64,000 nucleotides of DNA. Source: Vreelandella nanhaiensis. GTDB lineage: Bacteria; Pseudomonadota; Gammaproteobacteria; Pseudomonadales; Halomonadaceae. Where the stretch lies: contig NZ_RZHF01000004.1 of assembly GCF_003990185.1 (NCBI RefSeq), forward strand, positions 372,001 to 436,000, read 5' to 3'. Below are positions 1 to 12,750 of this stretch, piece by piece. Both the position numbers and the translations under genes were made by a program. The stretch's first letter is position 1. Every line of letters begins with the position of its first letter. The notes below the pieces were generated by a model. It did no database searches. It was not told the DNA's origin and saw only the letters and a program-made list of their open reading frames with translations.

Positions 1-1103
<1,103 letters not shown>

Positions 1104-4100
1104 TTATTGCGGCTGACGCCGAGATTGATCCAGCAGACTACCCAGACTTGCCGCCTTCGGTTTCACTAGCCAGAAGTGGCGCAGGTAATCGCTAAAGTCT
1201 TCCAAAATCGCCGCTCCACGGCTGGACCCCGTCTCCTCGACATAGGTGGCAATCAGCTCACGAAGATGGCGACGATACGCCTCCATGGCTTCGGTACTGA
1301 CCCGATGAATCTCGACCAGCTCGTGGTTGTACTTGTCCACGAAAGTGCGATCTTCATCCAGCACGTAGGCAAACCCACCCGTCATGCCCGCGCCAAAGTT
1401 AACGCCCGTTTCACCCAGCACACACACCAGGCCACCCGTCATATATTCGCAGCAGTGGTCGCCTGCGCCTTCAATGACCGCCGTAGCGCCTGAGTTGCGC
1501 ACCGCAAAACGTTCACCTGCGGTGCCGGCGGCAAATAGCGTACCGCCCGTGGCGCCGTAAAGGCAGGTGTTGCCGATAATGGCCGTCTTATGGCTTTCAA
1601 ACTGGCTGACCTTCGGCGGCACAATCACGATACTGCCACCGTTCATGCCCTTGCCCACGTAATCGTTGGCATCGCCTTCCAGATACAGATTCAAGCCACG
1701 CGCGTTCCATACCCCAAAACTCTGCCCCGCCACGCCGGTAAAGCGTGCGGTTACCGGTGCGGCTTCAAGGCCTTCCTCACCGTAGCGCTTGGCAATCGCG
1801 CCGGACGTCAGCGCACCCACGCTACGATCACAGTTGGTAATGGTGAAGCTGAACTCACCGCCCGACTGGCTCTCGATGGCCTCTTTCAATGCGGCCAGCA
1901 CTTCCTGGTTCTTGGCGCCCGGGTCGTGCGGCACGTTGCGGCTCACCTTGCAGAACTGCGGCGCATCAGAAGGCACAAAATCGTTTGCTAGCAGCGGAGC
2001 AAGATCCAGCTTACGCTGGCTTGCCGTGTTGCCTTCAAGCACTTCCAGCAAATCGGTACGTCCGATCAGGTCGGTCAGCTGGCGCACACCCAGCAGCGCC
2101 ATCAGCTCACGGACTTCTTCAGCGATAAAGCGGAAGTAGTTCTTGACCATATCCACGGTGCCGCGGAAGTGCTCACCGCGCAGGAAATCATCCTGAGTGG
2201 CGACTCCAGTAGCGCAATTATTCAAATGGCAAATGCGCAGGAACTTACAGCCCAACGCCACCATCGGCGCAGTGCCAAAACCGAAGCTTTCCGCCCCGAG
2301 GATCGCCGCCTTGATGACATCCAGACCGGTCTTGAGGCCGCCGTCGGTCTGCAGACGAATCTTGTCGCGCAGGCCATTGATACGCAGCGCTTGATGCACT
2401 TCAGGCAGGCCCAACTCCCAAGGAGATCCAGCATGTTTGATCGAGGTGAGCGGGCTTGCCGCCGTACCGCCATCATAACCGGATACGGTAATCAGGTCGG
2501 CGTAGGCCTTGGCAACGCCAGTGGCAATGGTACCGATACCCGGTTCGGACACCAGTTTCACCGATACCTGCGCTTCCGGATTAATCTGTTTAAGATCAAA
2601 AATCAGCTGCGCCAGATCTTCAATCGAGTAAATATCGTGGTGTGGCGGCGGCGAAATCAGCGTGACACCAGGCACCGCGTAGCGCAGCCGCGCAATCAGC
2701 TGATTGACCTTGCCACCCGGCAACTGGCCGCCTTCACCCGGCTTGGCACCTTGGGCAACTTTGATCTGGAGCACTTCGGCATTGACCAGGTAAGCAGGTG
2801 TAACTCCAAAGCGGCCAGAAGCAATCTGCTTGATCTTGGAGCTACGAATGGTGCCGTAGCGCGCCGGGTCTTCGCCGCCCTCGCCCGAGTTGGAGCGCCC
2901 ACCGGCTTCGTTCATGGCCTGGGCCAGCGCCTCATGAGCCTCGGGCGACAGCGCGCCCAGTGACATGCCCGCGCTGTCAAAACGCGGTAACAGTGCTTCA
3001 ACCGGCTCAACCTCATCCAGCGCTACCGGCGTTTCGGCGGGCTTGAGAATGAGCAGGTCACGAATAGTAGCCACCGGTCGCTCGTTAACCAACTGAGCGA
3101 ATTTTTTCCACTTGGCGTAGCTGCCCTCCTGCACGGCGGCCTGGAGCGCCTTTACCACATCGGGGTTGTAGGCGTGGTACTCATGGCCATGCACGTACTT
3201 GAGCATGCCGCCCTGAGAAATTCCCTTACGGGGAATCCAGGCGTCTTTCGCCACAAGCTCTTGCTGCATCTGCAGTTCTGCAAAGCCTGCGCCCTGAATG
3301 CGTGATGCCATGCCCGCAAAGCAGGTATCCATGACCTCATCAGAAAGGCCTACTGCTTCAAACAGCATCGAGCCACGATAAGAAGCCAGGGTCGATATCC
3401 CCATTTTAGAGAGGATCTTGAATAGGCCCTTTTGCAGCCCTTTGCGGTAGTTCTCCCGGCCGTCGGCCGGATTGCCGGTTAGCTCACCGCAACGGTGCAT
3501 ATCCGCCATGACCTGGTAAGCAAGCCACGGATAGACGGCAGTGGCGCCAATACCGAACAGCACGGCCATCTGGTGAGCGTCCCGGGCATAGCCGGTTTCC
3601 ACGATGATATTGGCATTAGGCCGTAGGGCCAGGCGGCTAAGGTGCGTATGCACTGCGCCCACGGCCAGCGCCGCCTGAATGGGAATCAGCCCTTTAGGCA
3701 AGTCGGCGTCAGAAAGCACCAGAATCACCTTGCCCGCTTTTACCTGGGTTTCGGCTTCTTGGCAGAGCGCATTAAGCGCCTGTTTTAGACTTTGCTGTTC
3801 CGGGTCGTACCCCATTACAAATGTGTGGCTGGCAAAAGCCGGGTCTTCCTGGCTGACAAGTGCAGTAAACTTGCGCGGCGAAAGCACAGGCGTGGTCAGA
3901 ATTAAGCGATGGGCGTGCTCAGGCGTTGCCTGGAAGACGTTAAGCTCCGCCCCACAACAGGTTTCCAGCGACATCACGATCGCTTCGCGCAGTGGGTCAA
4001 TCGGCGGATTGGTAACCTGGGCAAACTTCTGACGGAAGAAGTCGGTCAGAAGACGCGGGCGGCTTGAAAGCACCGCCATTGGCGTGTCGTCACCCATGGA

Positions 4101-5546
4101 GCCCACAGCCTCCTGACCGCTTTCCGCGAGCGGGCGCAGCACCTGGTCACGCTCTTCAAACGTCACCTGGAACATTTTCTGCTGCACGTTGAGCGCGTCG
4201 GCATCCATGGACTGAAAGCGCGCAAGCTCAGTCAGCGCCGATTCAAGATAATTGGCTTCCTGCTTGAGCCAGCGCTTATAGGGGTAGGCAGATTTCAGGC
4301 GGTCGTCGATATCCTGAGTGTGCAGCACTTCGCCGGTCTGCGTATCGACTGCCAGCATCTGTCCCGGGCCTACACGGCCTTTAGCCACAACATCTTCCGG
4401 CTGGTAGCCGTAAGTGCCAACTTCTGACGCCAGGGTGATATAACCGTTCTTGGTGATTACCCAGCGCGCCGGGCGCAGGCCGTTGCGGTCCAGCATACAC
4501 ACCGCCTGGCGGCCGTCGGTCATGACCACGCCAGCCGGGCCGTCCCAAGGCTCCATGTGCATGGAGTTGTATTCGTAGAAGGCGCGCAGCTCGGCGTCCA
4601 TGGTCTCGACGTTCTGCCAGGCAGGCGGCACCATCATGCGCACCGCACGGTGCAGTTCCATACCCCCGGTCAGCAGCACTTCCAGCATGTTGTCCATGCT
4701 TGAGGAGTCGGAGCCGGTAGTATTGACGATTTCATCTAACTTGGCGATATCCGGCAAGCGGTCGTTAACAAAGTTCGCCTTGCGCGAGTTGGCCCAGCCA
4801 CGGTTGGCCTCGATGGTGTTAATTTCGCCGTTATGCGCCAGCAGGCGGAACGGCTGTGCCAGCGGCCAGCGCGGTGCGGTATTGGTCGAAAAGCGTTGGT
4901 GGAAAACACAGATGGCGGTTTCCAGGCGCGGGTCGTTCAAGTCTTTATAAAACGCCGGAAGGTCTTCCGGCATTACCAGACCTTTATAAGACACTACCTC
5001 AGAGGAGAGCGACGCTACATAAAAGTCTTCATCGCTGCGCAATGCCTGCTCTGTATAGCGGCGCGCCATGAACAGATCAACGGTGAACTGCTCGCTACTA
5101 CCGGGCTCGACAAAAATCTGCTCGATGCGCGGCAGGCAATCAAGCGCCATCGGACCACAAACGCTTGAATCGGTGGGCACAACGCGCCAGCCGACAACGT
5201 TTAGACCACGCTCACCCAGCTCTCGCTCAAATGTTTCACGCGCATTGGCGGCCCGCGCGTCGTCGGTGGGCAGAAAAACAACGCCCACGGCAAACCGCTC
5301 GCCAAGCGTTACATCCAGCGCCTCTTGCGCTGCCTCGCGCATGAACTGGCCAGGCATTTTAAGCAGCAGCCCACAGCCATCACCGGTTTTGCCATCTGCG
5401 GCAATCCCGCCACGGTGCGTCATGCAGGTGAGCGATTCAATGGCCGTTTTCAGCAGATCGTGACTGGCCTGCCCTTCCATATGAGCAATAAGGCCAAAGC
5501 CGCAGTTATCGCGAAACTCGCCAGGCTGGTGAAGACCTCTATTCAT
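1104..5546 (-). CDS. gltB: Glutamate synthase large subunit
   Basis: The alpha subunit of NADPH-GOGAT converts glutamine plus 2-oxoglutarate into two glutamates. The chosen ATG (5544-5546) follows AGAGG by a normal gap and gives about 1480 residues, the usual length. A TTG six codons upstream is less likely. Near the start, [10 protein letters not shown] carries the amidotransferase cysteine exposed by propeptide removal. The FMN-binding synthase domain lies in the third quarter. The 3Fe-4S cysteines are in [12 protein letters not shown] near residue 1105, and the C-terminal beta-helix has GKGMNGG-type repeats. It is first in a gltB-gltD operon; no promoter could be pinned down in the upstream 390 bases. 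Confidence 0.97.
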   Translation of the reverse strand: MNRGLHQPGEFRDNCGFGLIAHMEGQASHDLLKTAIESLTCMTHRGGIAADGKTGDGCGLLLKMPGQFMREAAQEALDVTLGERFAVGVVFLPTDDARAANARETFERELGERGLNVVGWRVVPTDSSVCGPMALDCLPRIEQIFVEPGSSEQFTVDLFMARRYTEQALRSDEDFYVASLSSEVVSYKGLVMPEDLPAFYKDLNDPRLETAICVFHQRFSTNTAPRWPLAQPFRLLAHNGEINTIEANRGWANSRKANFVNDRLPDIAKLDEIVNTTGSDSSSMDNMLEVLLTGGMELHRAVRMMVPPAWQNVETMDAELRAFYEYNSMHMEPWDGPAGVVMTDGRQAVCMLDRNGLRPARWVITKNGYITLASEVGTYGYQPEDVVAKGRVGPGQMLAVDTQTGEVLHTQDIDDRLKSAYPYKRWLKQEANYLESALTELARFQSMDADALNVQQKMFQVTFEERDQVLRPLAESGQEAVGSMGDDTPMAVLSSRPRLLTDFFRQKFAQVTNPPIDPLREAIVMSLETCCGAELNVFQATPEHAHRLILTTPVLSPRKFTALVSQEDPAFASHTFVMGYDPEQQSLKQALNALCQEAETQVKAGKVILVLSDADLPKGLIPIQAALAVGAVHTHLSRLALRPNANIIVETGYARDAHQMAVLFGIGATAVYPWLAYQVMADMHRCGELTGNPADGRENYRKGLQKGLFKILSKMGISTLASYRGSMLFEAVGLSDEVMDTCFAGMASRIQGAGFAELQMQQELVAKDAWIPRKGISQGGMLKYVHGHEYHAYNPDVVKALQAAVQEGSYAKWKKFAQLVNERPVATIRDLLILKPAETPVALDEVEPVEALLPRFDSAGMSLGALSPEAHEALAQAMNEAGGRSNSGEGGEDPARYGTIRSSKIKQIASGRFGVTPAYLVNAEVLQIKVAQGAKPGEGGQLPGGKVNQLIARLRYAVPGVTLISPPPHHDIYSIEDLAQLIFDLKQINPEAQVSVKLVSEPGIGTIATGVAKAYADLITVSGYDGGTAASPLTSIKHAGSPWELGLPEVHQALRINGLRDKIRLQTDGGLKTGLDVIKAAILGAESFGFGTAPMVALGCKFLRICHLNNCATGVATQDDFLRGEHFRGTVDMVKNYFRFIAEEVRELMALLGVRQLTDLIGRTDLLEVLEGNTASQRKLDLAPLLANDFVPSDAPQFCKVSRNVPHDPGAKNQEVLAALKEAIESQSGGEFSFTITNCDRSVGALTSGAIAKRYGEEGLEAAPVTARFTGVAGQSFGVWNARGLNLYLEGDANDYVGKGMNGGSIVIVPPKVSQFESHKTAIIGNTCLYGATGGTLFAAGTAGERFAVRNSGATAVIEGAGDHCCEYMTGGLVCVLGETGVNFGAGMTGGFAYVLDEDRTFVDKYNHELVEIHRVSTEAMEAYRRHLRELIATYVEETGSSRGAAILEDFSDYLRHFWLVKPKAASLGSLLDQSRRQPQ

Positions 5547-5939
5547 GGGCGTGCCTCTAGTCAAGGTATTTTATTAGCAGCGTTCTTATGGTTAAATGGC
5601 AGGTTTTTATTTTTTTGATAGATTTTTTACCCGCCTAGAAAGGGGTGTTTACCCGGTCCGCTGCTGCAAGAAAATGGTTGCTCAGCATAGCGATTCGCCC
5701 CCCCGAAGCGCAATCACTCAGCGCTACGAAGACCAAGAAACCCTTTTCAAATCCGCTATTTGCAACACTCTCCGCTATTAAAAATACATACACTTCAAGG
5801 ACTTGCAAAGCAGTAAAACGGTATTTCAACGATAAATAGGAAGAGTTATACTTTAGTCTAATAACCTCTTAAAAACCCATGCCGATAGCGCATACGCCAT
5901 GCTGATTAGATAATGATCAATTTTCTAACACTGTTCTAA
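5547..5939. other. Intergenic region upstream of gltB, no gene seen
   Basis: About 390 bases separate gltB from the terminator of the aroKB operon. Short open frames exist on both strands but none has a credible ribosome site or recognisable protein. The segment is AT-richer than its flanks and must contain the gltB promoter. I could not identify a convincing -35/-10 pair or a named operator by eye. Confidence 0.5.
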
Positions 5940-5968
5940 AACACAAAAACCCGCCGAAAGGCGGGTTT
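5940..5968 (-). terminator. Rho-independent terminator after aroB
   Basis: An 8-base perfect stem (AAACCCGCC / GGCGGGTTT with a GAAA-type loop) lies 30 bases past the aroB stop. In the minus-strand direction it is followed by a T-rich tract. It closes the long pilM-to-aroB transcription unit. Confidence 0.85.
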
Positions 5969-5997
5969 AATGAAAGCAGCGCGTTCTTACTGGCGGG

Positions 5998-7104
5998 TTA
6001 CGCCCGCGGATAGCGGTCTATCAAGTTGCGCAATATGTTCTCCGGGGTGGCATCATTGATGCAGGCATCGCCCAAGGCATTAAGCAGCACCAGCCGCAGC
6101 CTGGCATCCACGTTTTTCTTATCCAGGCGCATGCGGGTTATAAAATCATTGCTCTGCATGTTTGCAGGCGCTGCCAGCGGCAGCCCGGCGCTGTCAATGA
6201 TGGCTTGGACACGGGCTAGATCGGCCGCGCTAATAAGGCCCAACTGCTCGGAAAGCGTAGCAGCCATGGCCATCCCAGCGCCTACCGCTTCGCCGTGCAG
6301 CCAGTTGCCGTACCCTTGATGCGCCTCGATGGCGTGACCAAAGGTATGCCCCAGGTTGAGCAGGGCGCGCATGCCCTGCTCGGTTTCATCATCCGCGACA
6401 ATATCGGCTTTAATCTGGCAGCTGCGCGCAATGGCTTCGCTGACTGTTGCGGGGTCAATCCGGCGTAACGCCGCCATATTGTCCTCCAGCCAGCCAAGAA
6501 ATGCCTCGTCACGAATCAACCCGTACTTGATCACTTCGGCAAGCCCTGCTGAAAGTTCGCGGTCAGGCAACGTTGCAAGCGTTGCAATATCGATCAATAC
6601 CGCTTTAGGCTGCCAGAATGCACCAATCATGTTCTTGCCGAGAGGATGGTTGACCCCCGTTTTGCCGCCGACAGAAGAATCCACCTGAGAAAGCAGCGTG
6701 GTAGGCACCTGGATAAAGGCAACGCCACGCTGATAGGACGCCGCCGCATAGCCCACCATATCGCCAATCACGCCACCACCTAATGCGACCAGCGTACAGC
6801 GGCGATTAAAGCCTGCCTCAAGCAGGGCATCCCAGATACGGTTGACCTGCTCAATATTTTTGTACTGTTCGCCATCGGGTAGAACCAGTGTGCGTAGCTC
6901 TACATTATCCGGAAGATTAGCGCACAGCGTCTCCAGATAAAGCGGGGCAATGGTTTCATTAGTCACTACCATTACCTGCTTACCCGCCAGATAAGGCGTC
7001 AACGCCTCAGAGCCACTCAATAATCCGGTGCCTATATGGATCGGATAGCTGCGCTCCCCCAATGCAACATCAAGCGTATGCTGGGCGGTGGCGGGTCGAA
7101 TCAT
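5998..7104 (-). CDS. aroB: 3-dehydroquinate synthase
   Basis: This is the second enzyme of the shikimate pathway: DAHP is cyclised to 3-dehydroquinate with a transient NAD+ and a divalent metal. The 368 residues match the family length. Visible signatures are [26 protein letters not shown] for NAD binding, the [19 protein letters not shown] segment, and the metal-binding histidines of [12 protein letters not shown] and [10 protein letters not shown]. Its ATG overlaps the aroK stop by four bases, so the two are translationally coupled. It is the last gene of the pilMNOPQ-aroKB run, a common proteobacterial arrangement. Confidence 0.97.
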   Translation of the reverse strand: MIRPATAQHTLDVALGERSYPIHIGTGLLSGSEALTPYLAGKQVMVVTNETIAPLYLETLCANLPDNVELRTLVLPDGEQYKNIEQVNRIWDALLEAGFNRRCTLVALGGGVIGDMVGYAAASYQRGVAFIQVPTTLLSQVDSSVGGKTGVNHPLGKNMIGAFWQPKAVLIDIATLATLPDRELSAGLAEVIKYGLIRDEAFLGWLEDNMAALRRIDPATVSEAIARSCQIKADIVADDETEQGMRALLNLGHTFGHAIEAHQGYGNWLHGEAVGAGMAMAATLSEQLGLISAADLARVQAIIDSAGLPLAAPANMQSNDFITRMRLDKKNVDARLRLVLLNALGDACINDATPENILRNLIDRYPRA

Positions 7105-7667
7105 GGCGATACCTTTGAGTTAAGCGTTTCAGTGCTTTCCAGCGGATCTATCAAGCGGTGCACGCGACGCAGGATTTCATTCACCACGGCGCGCGGACTA
7201 CGCCGGTCAGTGCGTACGGTAATATCCGAGGTGGCACGGTACAGCGGGTCGCGGGCAGCAAACATGTCAATCAGCACCTGCTCGCGGTTAACACACTGTA
7301 GAAGCGGGCGGTTGCGGTCTTTCGCGGTACGCTTGAGCTGCTGATCCACCGTGGTCAACAGATAAATGACCGTGCCGCGCTCTCGCAACGCTTTACGGTT
7401 CTCTTCACGTAGAACAGCCCCCCCACCGGTGGCGAGCACCACATTTGAAAGCCGGGTAAGCTCGTCTATCATCTGAATTTCGCGCTGGCGAAAGCCAGGT
7501 TCGCCCTCTACATCAAATATCCAGGGGATATCCGCACCGCAGCGGTCTTGAATGGCATGGTCGCTATCATAGAACGTGCGCGACAGCTCGCCTGCCAACA
7601 GGCGGCCTATCGTGCTTTTACCAGCCCCCATGGGGCCAATCAGAAAAAGGTTGGGTAAATCCTGCAT
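7101..7667 (-). CDS. aroK: Shikimate kinase
   Basis: The enzyme phosphorylates shikimate to shikimate-3-phosphate using ATP. At 188 residues it is slightly longer than the usual 175. The Walker A loop GPMGAGKST spans residues 11-19. SDHAIQDR carries the shikimate-binding aspartate, FRQRE the conserved arginine, LATGGGAVL the glycine-rich substrate loop, and RNRPLL the lid region. The start ATG overlaps the pilQ stop codon by one base, and the stop overlaps the aroB start by four, so it is coupled to both neighbours. Confidence 0.97.
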   Translation of the reverse strand: MQDLPNLFLIGPMGAGKSTIGRLLAGELSRTFYDSDHAIQDRCGADIPWIFDVEGEPGFRQREIQMIDELTRLSNVVLATGGGAVLREENRKALRERGTVIYLLTTVDQQLKRTAKDRNRPLLQCVNREQVLIDMFAARDPLYRATSDITVRTDRRSPRAVVNEILRRVHRLIDPLESTETLNSKVSP

Positions 7668-9715
7668 CAGCGAACCGCCAAGCCATCGTCAAGTAGTCGT
7701 GGAGTAATAAAGACTAACAACTCTACCTTCTCATTGCTCTCTTCGGTATACCGAAACAGGCGTCCGAGCAAAGGAATATCACCTAAAAGCGGTGTTTTGG
7801 CCATTTGACTCAGCTGCTCGGTGGTCAAAATTCCACCTAACACCACTGTTTGGCCGTTATTCACCAGCACCTGGGTTTCAATCTGGTTGGTATCAATAGG
7901 CGGTTCACCGCCAAACCCGGATTCCCGGAAACTGTCATTTTTGATGACCAGATCCATGATAATACGGTTATCCGGAGTAATCTGCGGCGTCACTTCCAGC
8001 GAAAGCTCAGCCTCCTTGAACTGGGTATCCGGATTGCCCTGCACATCCACACTCTGGAATGCCCGCTCTTCTCCCTGGCGAATGATGGCCGTGCGCTGGT
8101 TGGCGGTAATCACTCGAGGCTGGGAAATGGTCTGGCTTTTGCCTTCGCTCTCTAGCGCGCGAAGCTCAAGGTCCAGCAGCACATCACCGGATAAATAGCC
8201 AAAGCTGAAGCCTGTTCCTGGACCTGAAGGTGAGCCGAGATCAACGGCCAGGCCGCCGCGCGCCCGGCTCAGGCCATCCGGGTTGATATTTCGCCGTCCA
8301 ACATTACCGCTTTCTGTCGCCTGGAAGCCTCGCGTGCTGGAAACGCCCCAGTTGACTCCCAGCTCTCGAGAGGCGGTATCTCGGGCAATCACGATGCGCG
8401 CTTCTATCTGCACCTGGCGCACCGGTACGTCCAGTCTCGCCAGCGTACTCAAGATGCTCTCTACCTGCTCGGCGGTATCCTGCACCCAAAGGGCATTGGT
8501 TCTAGGATCAACGCTAATCCGACCACGCTCGGTCAAGAGCCCAAAGCCCTCGTTGCCGCGCAGCAGCTGGGCAAGGTCCTCAGCACGCGCGTACTTCACC
8601 TCAATAAGTTCACTGACCAGCGGCGATAGTGTTGCCTGATGGCTCTGGGCCTCGATTTTCTGCCGCTCAAGTTCAGCAAGCTCCCCAGTAGGCGCTATAA
8701 GAATAACGTTGTCGCTCTCACGACTTGAAAGCCCCTGGCTTTGTAAAATCAGCGCCAGCGCCTGATCCCAGGGCACATCATTAAGGTTCAGGGTGATGCG
8801 CCCGGCCACGCTATCACTGGCGATCAGGTTAAGCCCGGTGAATTCGGCAAGCGTTGCCAACACGGCGCGGATGTCCATGTCCTGAACGTTCAGGCTTAGC
8901 CGCTCACCGGTGAAACGGCGCTGTGAATCTTGCTGTACGGGCTGCGGCTCGGCGGGCTGCACGTCGATCGTCACTACCCGGCCACTTTGCGAAGAGAGCA
9001 TGGCATAAGGGCCATCAATGGTTAACGCCAGCTTGGTTTCATGCCCACCCGCGCGAGGAGTAATACGCATCACCGGCGTGGCAAAATCACTAACGTCATA
9101 AATCCGGTTGAGGGCGTCTGCCAGCGTCACTCCCGGCAACGTGACTACCGCGGGCGCATCAGGCGCGCCGCGCGGCACATCATGAACCTGTACGGTCACA
9201 TCGTCGCGGTCCAGTGTTACCAATAGGCGGCCTGCGCCCGCTGGCCCGCGCTGAAAATCAATGCCGGTAATTTGCGGCCCCTGGGCTGTTTGCAATGGCG
9301 CACTTTCCAAACGCCCGGTTTCTAAAAGCCCGGCCTCCAAAGGCGCGCGGAGAGATATGTGTACTTGATCATCTATAGCCTGCGAGGTGTAATCCAAGAG
9401 TGTCGTCAGGCCTATCACCAGCCGGGTGCGGCCATTACCTTCCAGCACACTGATTCGCCCAATGCCGCCTTGGTCAACCTCAATGTGGCGCTGTCCCAGA
9501 CCATTCTGGGCACCAGCCAGGTCCAGCGTCAAACGCGGCGGATGATCAAGGCGGTAACCCTGCAGCTCAGCTACCCCGCCGCTGAACTGAAGCGCTAACT
9601 GCGTCTCGTCACCGCTCACTGGGTGCACATCGATGGCGGTCAGTACTGACGCCAGAGCTGACCAGGGCATTAGCGCCAACACCACCAGGGTCATTCGGTT
9701 CACTAATAAAGCCAT
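7667..9715 (-). CDS. pilQ: Type IV pilus secretin
   Basis: PilQ is the outer-membrane secretin through which the type IV pilus passes. The ATG at 9713-9715 begins a clear signal peptide ([23 protein letters not shown]) and lies 34 bases after pilP; the open frame runs further upstream, into pilP, but that is not expected to be coding. The order is one or more AMIN peptidoglycan-binding domains (about residues 30-260), an STN/N0 domain (about 270-350), an N1 domain (about 360-440) and the secretin domain (about 480-682) with [13 protein letters not shown] and the terminal [11 protein letters not shown]. At about 682 residues it has the family length. Confidence 0.95.
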   Translation of the reverse strand: MALLVNRMTLVVLALMPWSALASVLTAIDVHPVSGDETQLALQFSGGVAELQGYRLDHPPRLTLDLAGAQNGLGQRHIEVDQGGIGRISVLEGNGRTRLVIGLTTLLDYTSQAIDDQVHISLRAPLEAGLLETGRLESAPLQTAQGPQITGIDFQRGPAGAGRLLVTLDRDDVTVQVHDVPRGAPDAPAVVTLPGVTLADALNRIYDVSDFATPVMRITPRAGGHETKLALTIDGPYAMLSSQSGRVVTIDVQPAEPQPVQQDSQRRFTGERLSLNVQDMDIRAVLATLAEFTGLNLIASDSVAGRITLNLNDVPWDQALALILQSQGLSSRESDNVILIAPTGELAELERQKIEAQSHQATLSPLVSELIEVKYARAEDLAQLLRGNEGFGLLTERGRISVDPRTNALWVQDTAEQVESILSTLARLDVPVRQVQIEARIVIARDTASRELGVNWGVSSTRGFQATESGNVGRRNINPDGLSRARGGLAVDLGSPSGPGTGFSFGYLSGDVLLDLELRALESEGKSQTISQPRVITANQRTAIIRQGEERAFQSVDVQGNPDTQFKEAELSLEVTPQITPDNRIIMDLVIKNDSFRESGFGGEPPIDTNQIETQVLVNNGQTVVLGGILTTEQLSQMAKTPLLGDIPLLGRLFRYTEESNEKVELLVFITPRLLDDGLAVR

Positions 9716-9749
9716 GACGTGCTCTCGTAAGGTTGAAATCAATAGTGTG

Positions 9750-10280
9750 TTATCGCACGTCCAGCACAAGAGATGCTGTGCGTGCCTGCCACCCTTGTGG
9801 CGTGGCGGTGCGTTCAGCAATACGCACTTCTTGCCGGGTAATCTGGGTAATACGTCCTTTATCGCTGCCCACATACGCCCCCAGGGGCGCGCTGGTTACC
9901 TGCCCCTCCGGTGTCTCGATCAGGGCCACGCGCTGCTCCCCCATAACAAGCGTGCCCACTAGGCGCAGCTCGGAAAGCGTAAAATGCTCAAGAGGCTCCA
10001 GCGGGCGCAGCGTTTGTGCCGCAAGCACATCTGCCTGTAATGAAGGGCCACGCTCGGCAATGGCAGCCGGTGGTTGAAAGGGGCTGCGGCTTGCCGCGTA
10101 GTCATAGGTCATTGAAGACGTGGTAAAAAATGGTTCGGTCGCATCACGTGCAGAAGCGTCAGCTACACGCGTTTGAGATGAGTGGCGCAACTCGGCCAAC
10201 GTAGCGTCCAAGCGCTCTAGCTCCGGGTTGCCACACCCTGCAAGCCAAAGCATGCCCAGCATGCTGATCAGCCACTTCAT
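9750..10280 (-). CDS. pilP: Type IV pilus inner-membrane lipoprotein
   Basis: PilP is a lipoprotein that connects the PilNO inner-membrane heterodimer with the PilQ secretin. The 176 residues begin with a type II signal ending in the lipobox LAGC, cysteine 16. The C-terminal half, from about residue 95, holds the PilP beta-domain (FTLSELRLVGTLVMGEQRVALIETPEG). The start overlaps the pilO stop by four bases, as expected for the pilMNOPQ operon. Sequence conservation of PilP is modest; the position between pilO and pilQ makes the call secure. Confidence 0.94.
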   Translation of the reverse strand: MKWLISMLGMLWLAGCGNPELERLDATLAELRHSSQTRVADASARDATEPFFTTSSMTYDYAASRSPFQPPAAIAERGPSLQADVLAAQTLRPLEPLEHFTLSELRLVGTLVMGEQRVALIETPEGQVTSAPLGAYVGSDKGRITQITRQEVRIAERTATPQGWQARTASLVLDVR

Positions 10281-10933
10281 GGGGGCCCCTCTTGATACTC
10301 ATCGTCATGCGTCTGATCCGTTTCGCCATAGGCTTTTGCTACCAGCGTCATTGCCAGCATATCGCTTTGCGGATCAACAGGAGCAAGCGTGAAAGCATGC
10401 TGAGTGATAAGCCGTGGCAACGTACTTATGTCACTAATAAACTGCGCCAGCTGGTGATAGCCACCCTGTACCCGAATATCCAGCGGATACTCGGTATAGG
10501 CTGAACGCGCAATAACGGGCTGCAGCTGGATGGTTTCGATGACAAGCTGGTTATCATCGGCGGCATTGATAATGCTATCCAACAAGGCGGGAGTATCATC
10601 GTGGGGCGTTAATGTAGCGCGTACCTGAACCCTCTGCGCCTCCAGCTCTGCCAGCTGGGTACGTGTATGGGCAAGCAACCCGGCCGCGTGAACGCTCCCT
10701 CGATAGTCGTTTAATAAGCGTACTTCCTGGCGCTGGGCGGCAGCCAAGGCTGAGCGATAATCGCTTACCCACCACCAGCCAGTGAGCGTTAACGCGACTA
10801 AAAACACCAGTACGCCGCTAAGCACTTTCACCGCCCAAGGCCAGGCGCCTGCTTCTTGAAGGTCCAATGCTTGCCAGTCAAGCATGCGCAGACGTTGCCA
10901 CTCCTCTCGCCACAGCTGGACATAACGCTTCAT
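10277..10933 (-). CDS. pilO: Type IV pilus alignment protein
   Basis: PilO is a bitopic inner-membrane protein forming a heterodimer with PilN in the pilus alignment subcomplex. The 218 residues have a cytoplasmic N-terminus, one membrane segment at about residues 33-55 (VKVLSGVLVFLVALTLTGWW), a short coiled coil, and a periplasmic ferredoxin-like domain. DIRVQGGYHQLAQFISDIS is the typical conserved stretch. It overlaps both pilN and pilP by four bases. Confidence 0.94.
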   Translation of the reverse strand: MKRYVQLWREEWQRLRMLDWQALDLQEAGAWPWAVKVLSGVLVFLVALTLTGWWWVSDYRSALAAAQRQEVRLLNDYRGSVHAAGLLAHTRTQLAELEAQRVQVRATLTPHDDTPALLDSIINAADDNQLVIETIQLQPVIARSAYTEYPLDIRVQGGYHQLAQFISDISTLPRLITQHAFTLAPVDPQSDMLAMTLVAKAYGETDQTHDDEYQEGPP

Positions 10934-11499
10934 GGCGGCGCCTCCTTATCGGCTAATAAGGAAGACGGCCGGGCCTGCGCTATTTCTAACGTGAAAATGC
11001 GCTGACCTTCGGGCTCGCTGGTCACCCCAGCAAGTACCGGTGCATTCAACCCCGGCTGTTCAGCCAGACGGCGCAGTTGCTCAGACATTTGACGTTCATT
11101 CGGGGCTACCGCTGTTACATTTATCTGGCCATGACGGCGCTCAAGATGCCGGTAGGTCACGCCGTCTTCAAGGCTTGCAGCCAGGTCATTAAACAGGCGC
11201 AAGGTATCCGTTCGCGTCTCAAGCAGGCGCTTGAAGCGCGCTAGCTGCTGGTCAAGATCCGCCACCTCTCCGTGATAGTGCTCGGCCTGGGCAATTTCAT
11301 CATCAAAGTGCGCTATGTGCGCCACTATGTGGGCATTGCGCTGCTGCTGTGCCGCAAGCGTTTGCTGATAACCGTAAGCCACCGCACCGCCAAGCCCGGT
11401 CCCCAACGCACCTGAAAGCAGCATGGCACCATAAAACATGCGCGTACGCTTTATGCGTCGTACCTCTCGCCAGGCCAATAGGTTGATATTACGGCTCAT
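10930..11499 (-). CDS. pilN: Type IV pilus assembly protein
   Basis: PilN is the inner-membrane partner of PilO and binds cytoplasmic PilM by its N-terminus. The 189 residues begin MSRNINLLAWRE, a version of the INLLPWR-type PilM-binding motif, then one membrane segment (about residues 23-45) and a coiled-coil/ferredoxin-like periplasmic region. It is flanked by four-base overlaps with pilM and pilO. Confidence 0.94.
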   Translation of the reverse strand: MSRNINLLAWREVRRIKRTRMFYGAMLLSGALGTGLGGAVAYGYQQTLAAQQQRNAHIVAHIAHFDDEIAQAEHYHGEVADLDQQLARFKRLLETRTDTLRLFNDLAASLEDGVTYRHLERRHGQINVTAVAPNERQMSEQLRRLAEQPGLNAPVLAGVTSEPEGQRIFTLEIAQARPSSLLADKEAPP

Positions 11500-12557
11500 A
11501 AATCCACCCGCAGGGCTAGCCCGCAGACATTAAGCAGCGCCGGTAAAGCCTCAGCCAATGCCTGCCCATCGAGGCGCTTATTTAGCTGCATGGGCTGAAG
11601 CGGATTACCCAACGCCACCGGTATACCGCAGGTAGTCGCGATATGGGCAGCCAAGCCCGGCAAGCTACTTGAACCGCCCACCAGCACCAGATGCGTCACT
11701 TCAACTGACCAGCCTTGGGTATAGTAGAGCTGTAACGCACGGGCCACCTGCTGACCCAGCGCTTCCAGAAAAGGCGTGAGCAACGCGTGTTGAAAATCAT
11801 CGGGAAGCCCACTGCGCTTTTTAGCCTGCTCGGCGTCTGCCTTATCAAGCGCATAATGCGACTGAATGGCCTGGGTTAAATGCTCGCCGCCTATCGGGCT
11901 ATCATGGGTATAAACAATGCGCGTTTCTTGGACAACGTGAAATGAACTGACGGCAGCACCTATATCCAACAACCCCACGCAAGCGGGTGAACCTTGGCTC
12001 AAGGGCAAATAAGTGCTCATCGCGGAAAATGCACGCTCTATTGCAAAGGTTTCCATATCGATGGCCACCACCTCAAGACCCGCTTGCTCCAGCGCCTCAA
12101 CCCAGCGCTGGATATCCTGGTGACGACAGGCCACAAGCAGGACTTGCTGTAAATGCGGTGACGTCGGTACCGGCCCCAGAGAGAGAAAATCAAACGCTAC
12201 GTCATTGAACGCAAAAGGCAGATGGTGGTCTGACTCCACCATCAGACGCTCTTCAACTTCGTCCTCGTTCAGCGCAGCAGGAAGGGTGAGCATTTTAGTG
12301 ATAGCTACACTGGCAGGGATGGCAATAGCGGCTTTACGGGTAGCTGGCCTGGCATCATCAAGCGCCTGACTCAAGGCATCTGCAACTTCGTTAATGTTTT
12401 GAATGCGCCCTTCGACCACTGCGCCATCACTTAGTGGGCGAATCGCATAGTTTTCTACCTGGTAGGTATTACGGCTTTTTTTAAGCTCCAGAAGCTTGAC
12501 GGAAGACGAGGTAATATCGACGCCGATCAAGCTTTTACTGGCTTTGAGTAAGCGCAT
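11496..12557 (-). CDS. pilM: Type IV pilus assembly ATPase-like protein
   Basis: PilM is an actin-like (FtsA fold) cytoplasmic protein that docks on PilN and links the pilus alignment complex to the motor side. The 353 residues include the phosphate-1 motif IGVDITSSSVKLLEL near the start, a DIGAAVSSFHVV phosphate-2 loop and a LVLVGGSSSLPGL adenosine motif. It is the first gene of pilMNOPQ-aroKB and is divergent from mrcA, a conserved gamma-proteobacterial layout. Confidence 0.95.
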   Translation of the reverse strand: MRLLKASKSLIGVDITSSSVKLLELKKSRNTYQVENYAIRPLSDGAVVEGRIQNINEVADALSQALDDARPATRKAAIAIPASVAITKMLTLPAALNEDEVEERLMVESDHHLPFAFNDVAFDFLSLGPVPTSPHLQQVLLVACRHQDIQRWVEALEQAGLEVVAIDMETFAIERAFSAMSTYLPLSQGSPACVGLLDIGAAVSSFHVVQETRIVYTHDSPIGGEHLTQAIQSHYALDKADAEQAKKRSGLPDDFQHALLTPFLEALGQQVARALQLYYTQGWSVEVTHLVLVGGSSSLPGLAAHIATTCGIPVALGNPLQPMQLNKRLDGQALAEALPALLNVCGLALRVDL

Positions 12558-12750
12558 TATGGGTTTAGCCCTGCCGCCTGAGATGGCTGACCTGTAGTGA
12601 TACAGCGCTTTTCTCAGGTAGTGCGCTGTTAAATTTACGGTATATCAACACTGGTGGCCGGTGCCTCGCCTTCCTATAATGGCTGCCAATTGCGCGATAC
12701 GGCCGTTTAAACGCCGATCCTATTCTTCTTATCATGGGTGCCCCCTGTTC
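12558..12750. promoter_or_regulatory. Divergent promoter region pilM / mrcA
   Basis: These 190 bases lie between two divergent start codons and must hold promoters for both the pilus operon and mrcA. No clear -35/-10 boxes or named operator could be recognised by eye. The mrcA frame stays open through most of it, but the upstream translation does not resemble PBP1A. Confidence 0.5.

Noticed and set aside
2169-2963. 264-codon plus-strand open frame inside gltB
   Set aside because: Antisense shadow of the glutamate synthase FMN domain with composition typical of reversed coding DNA.
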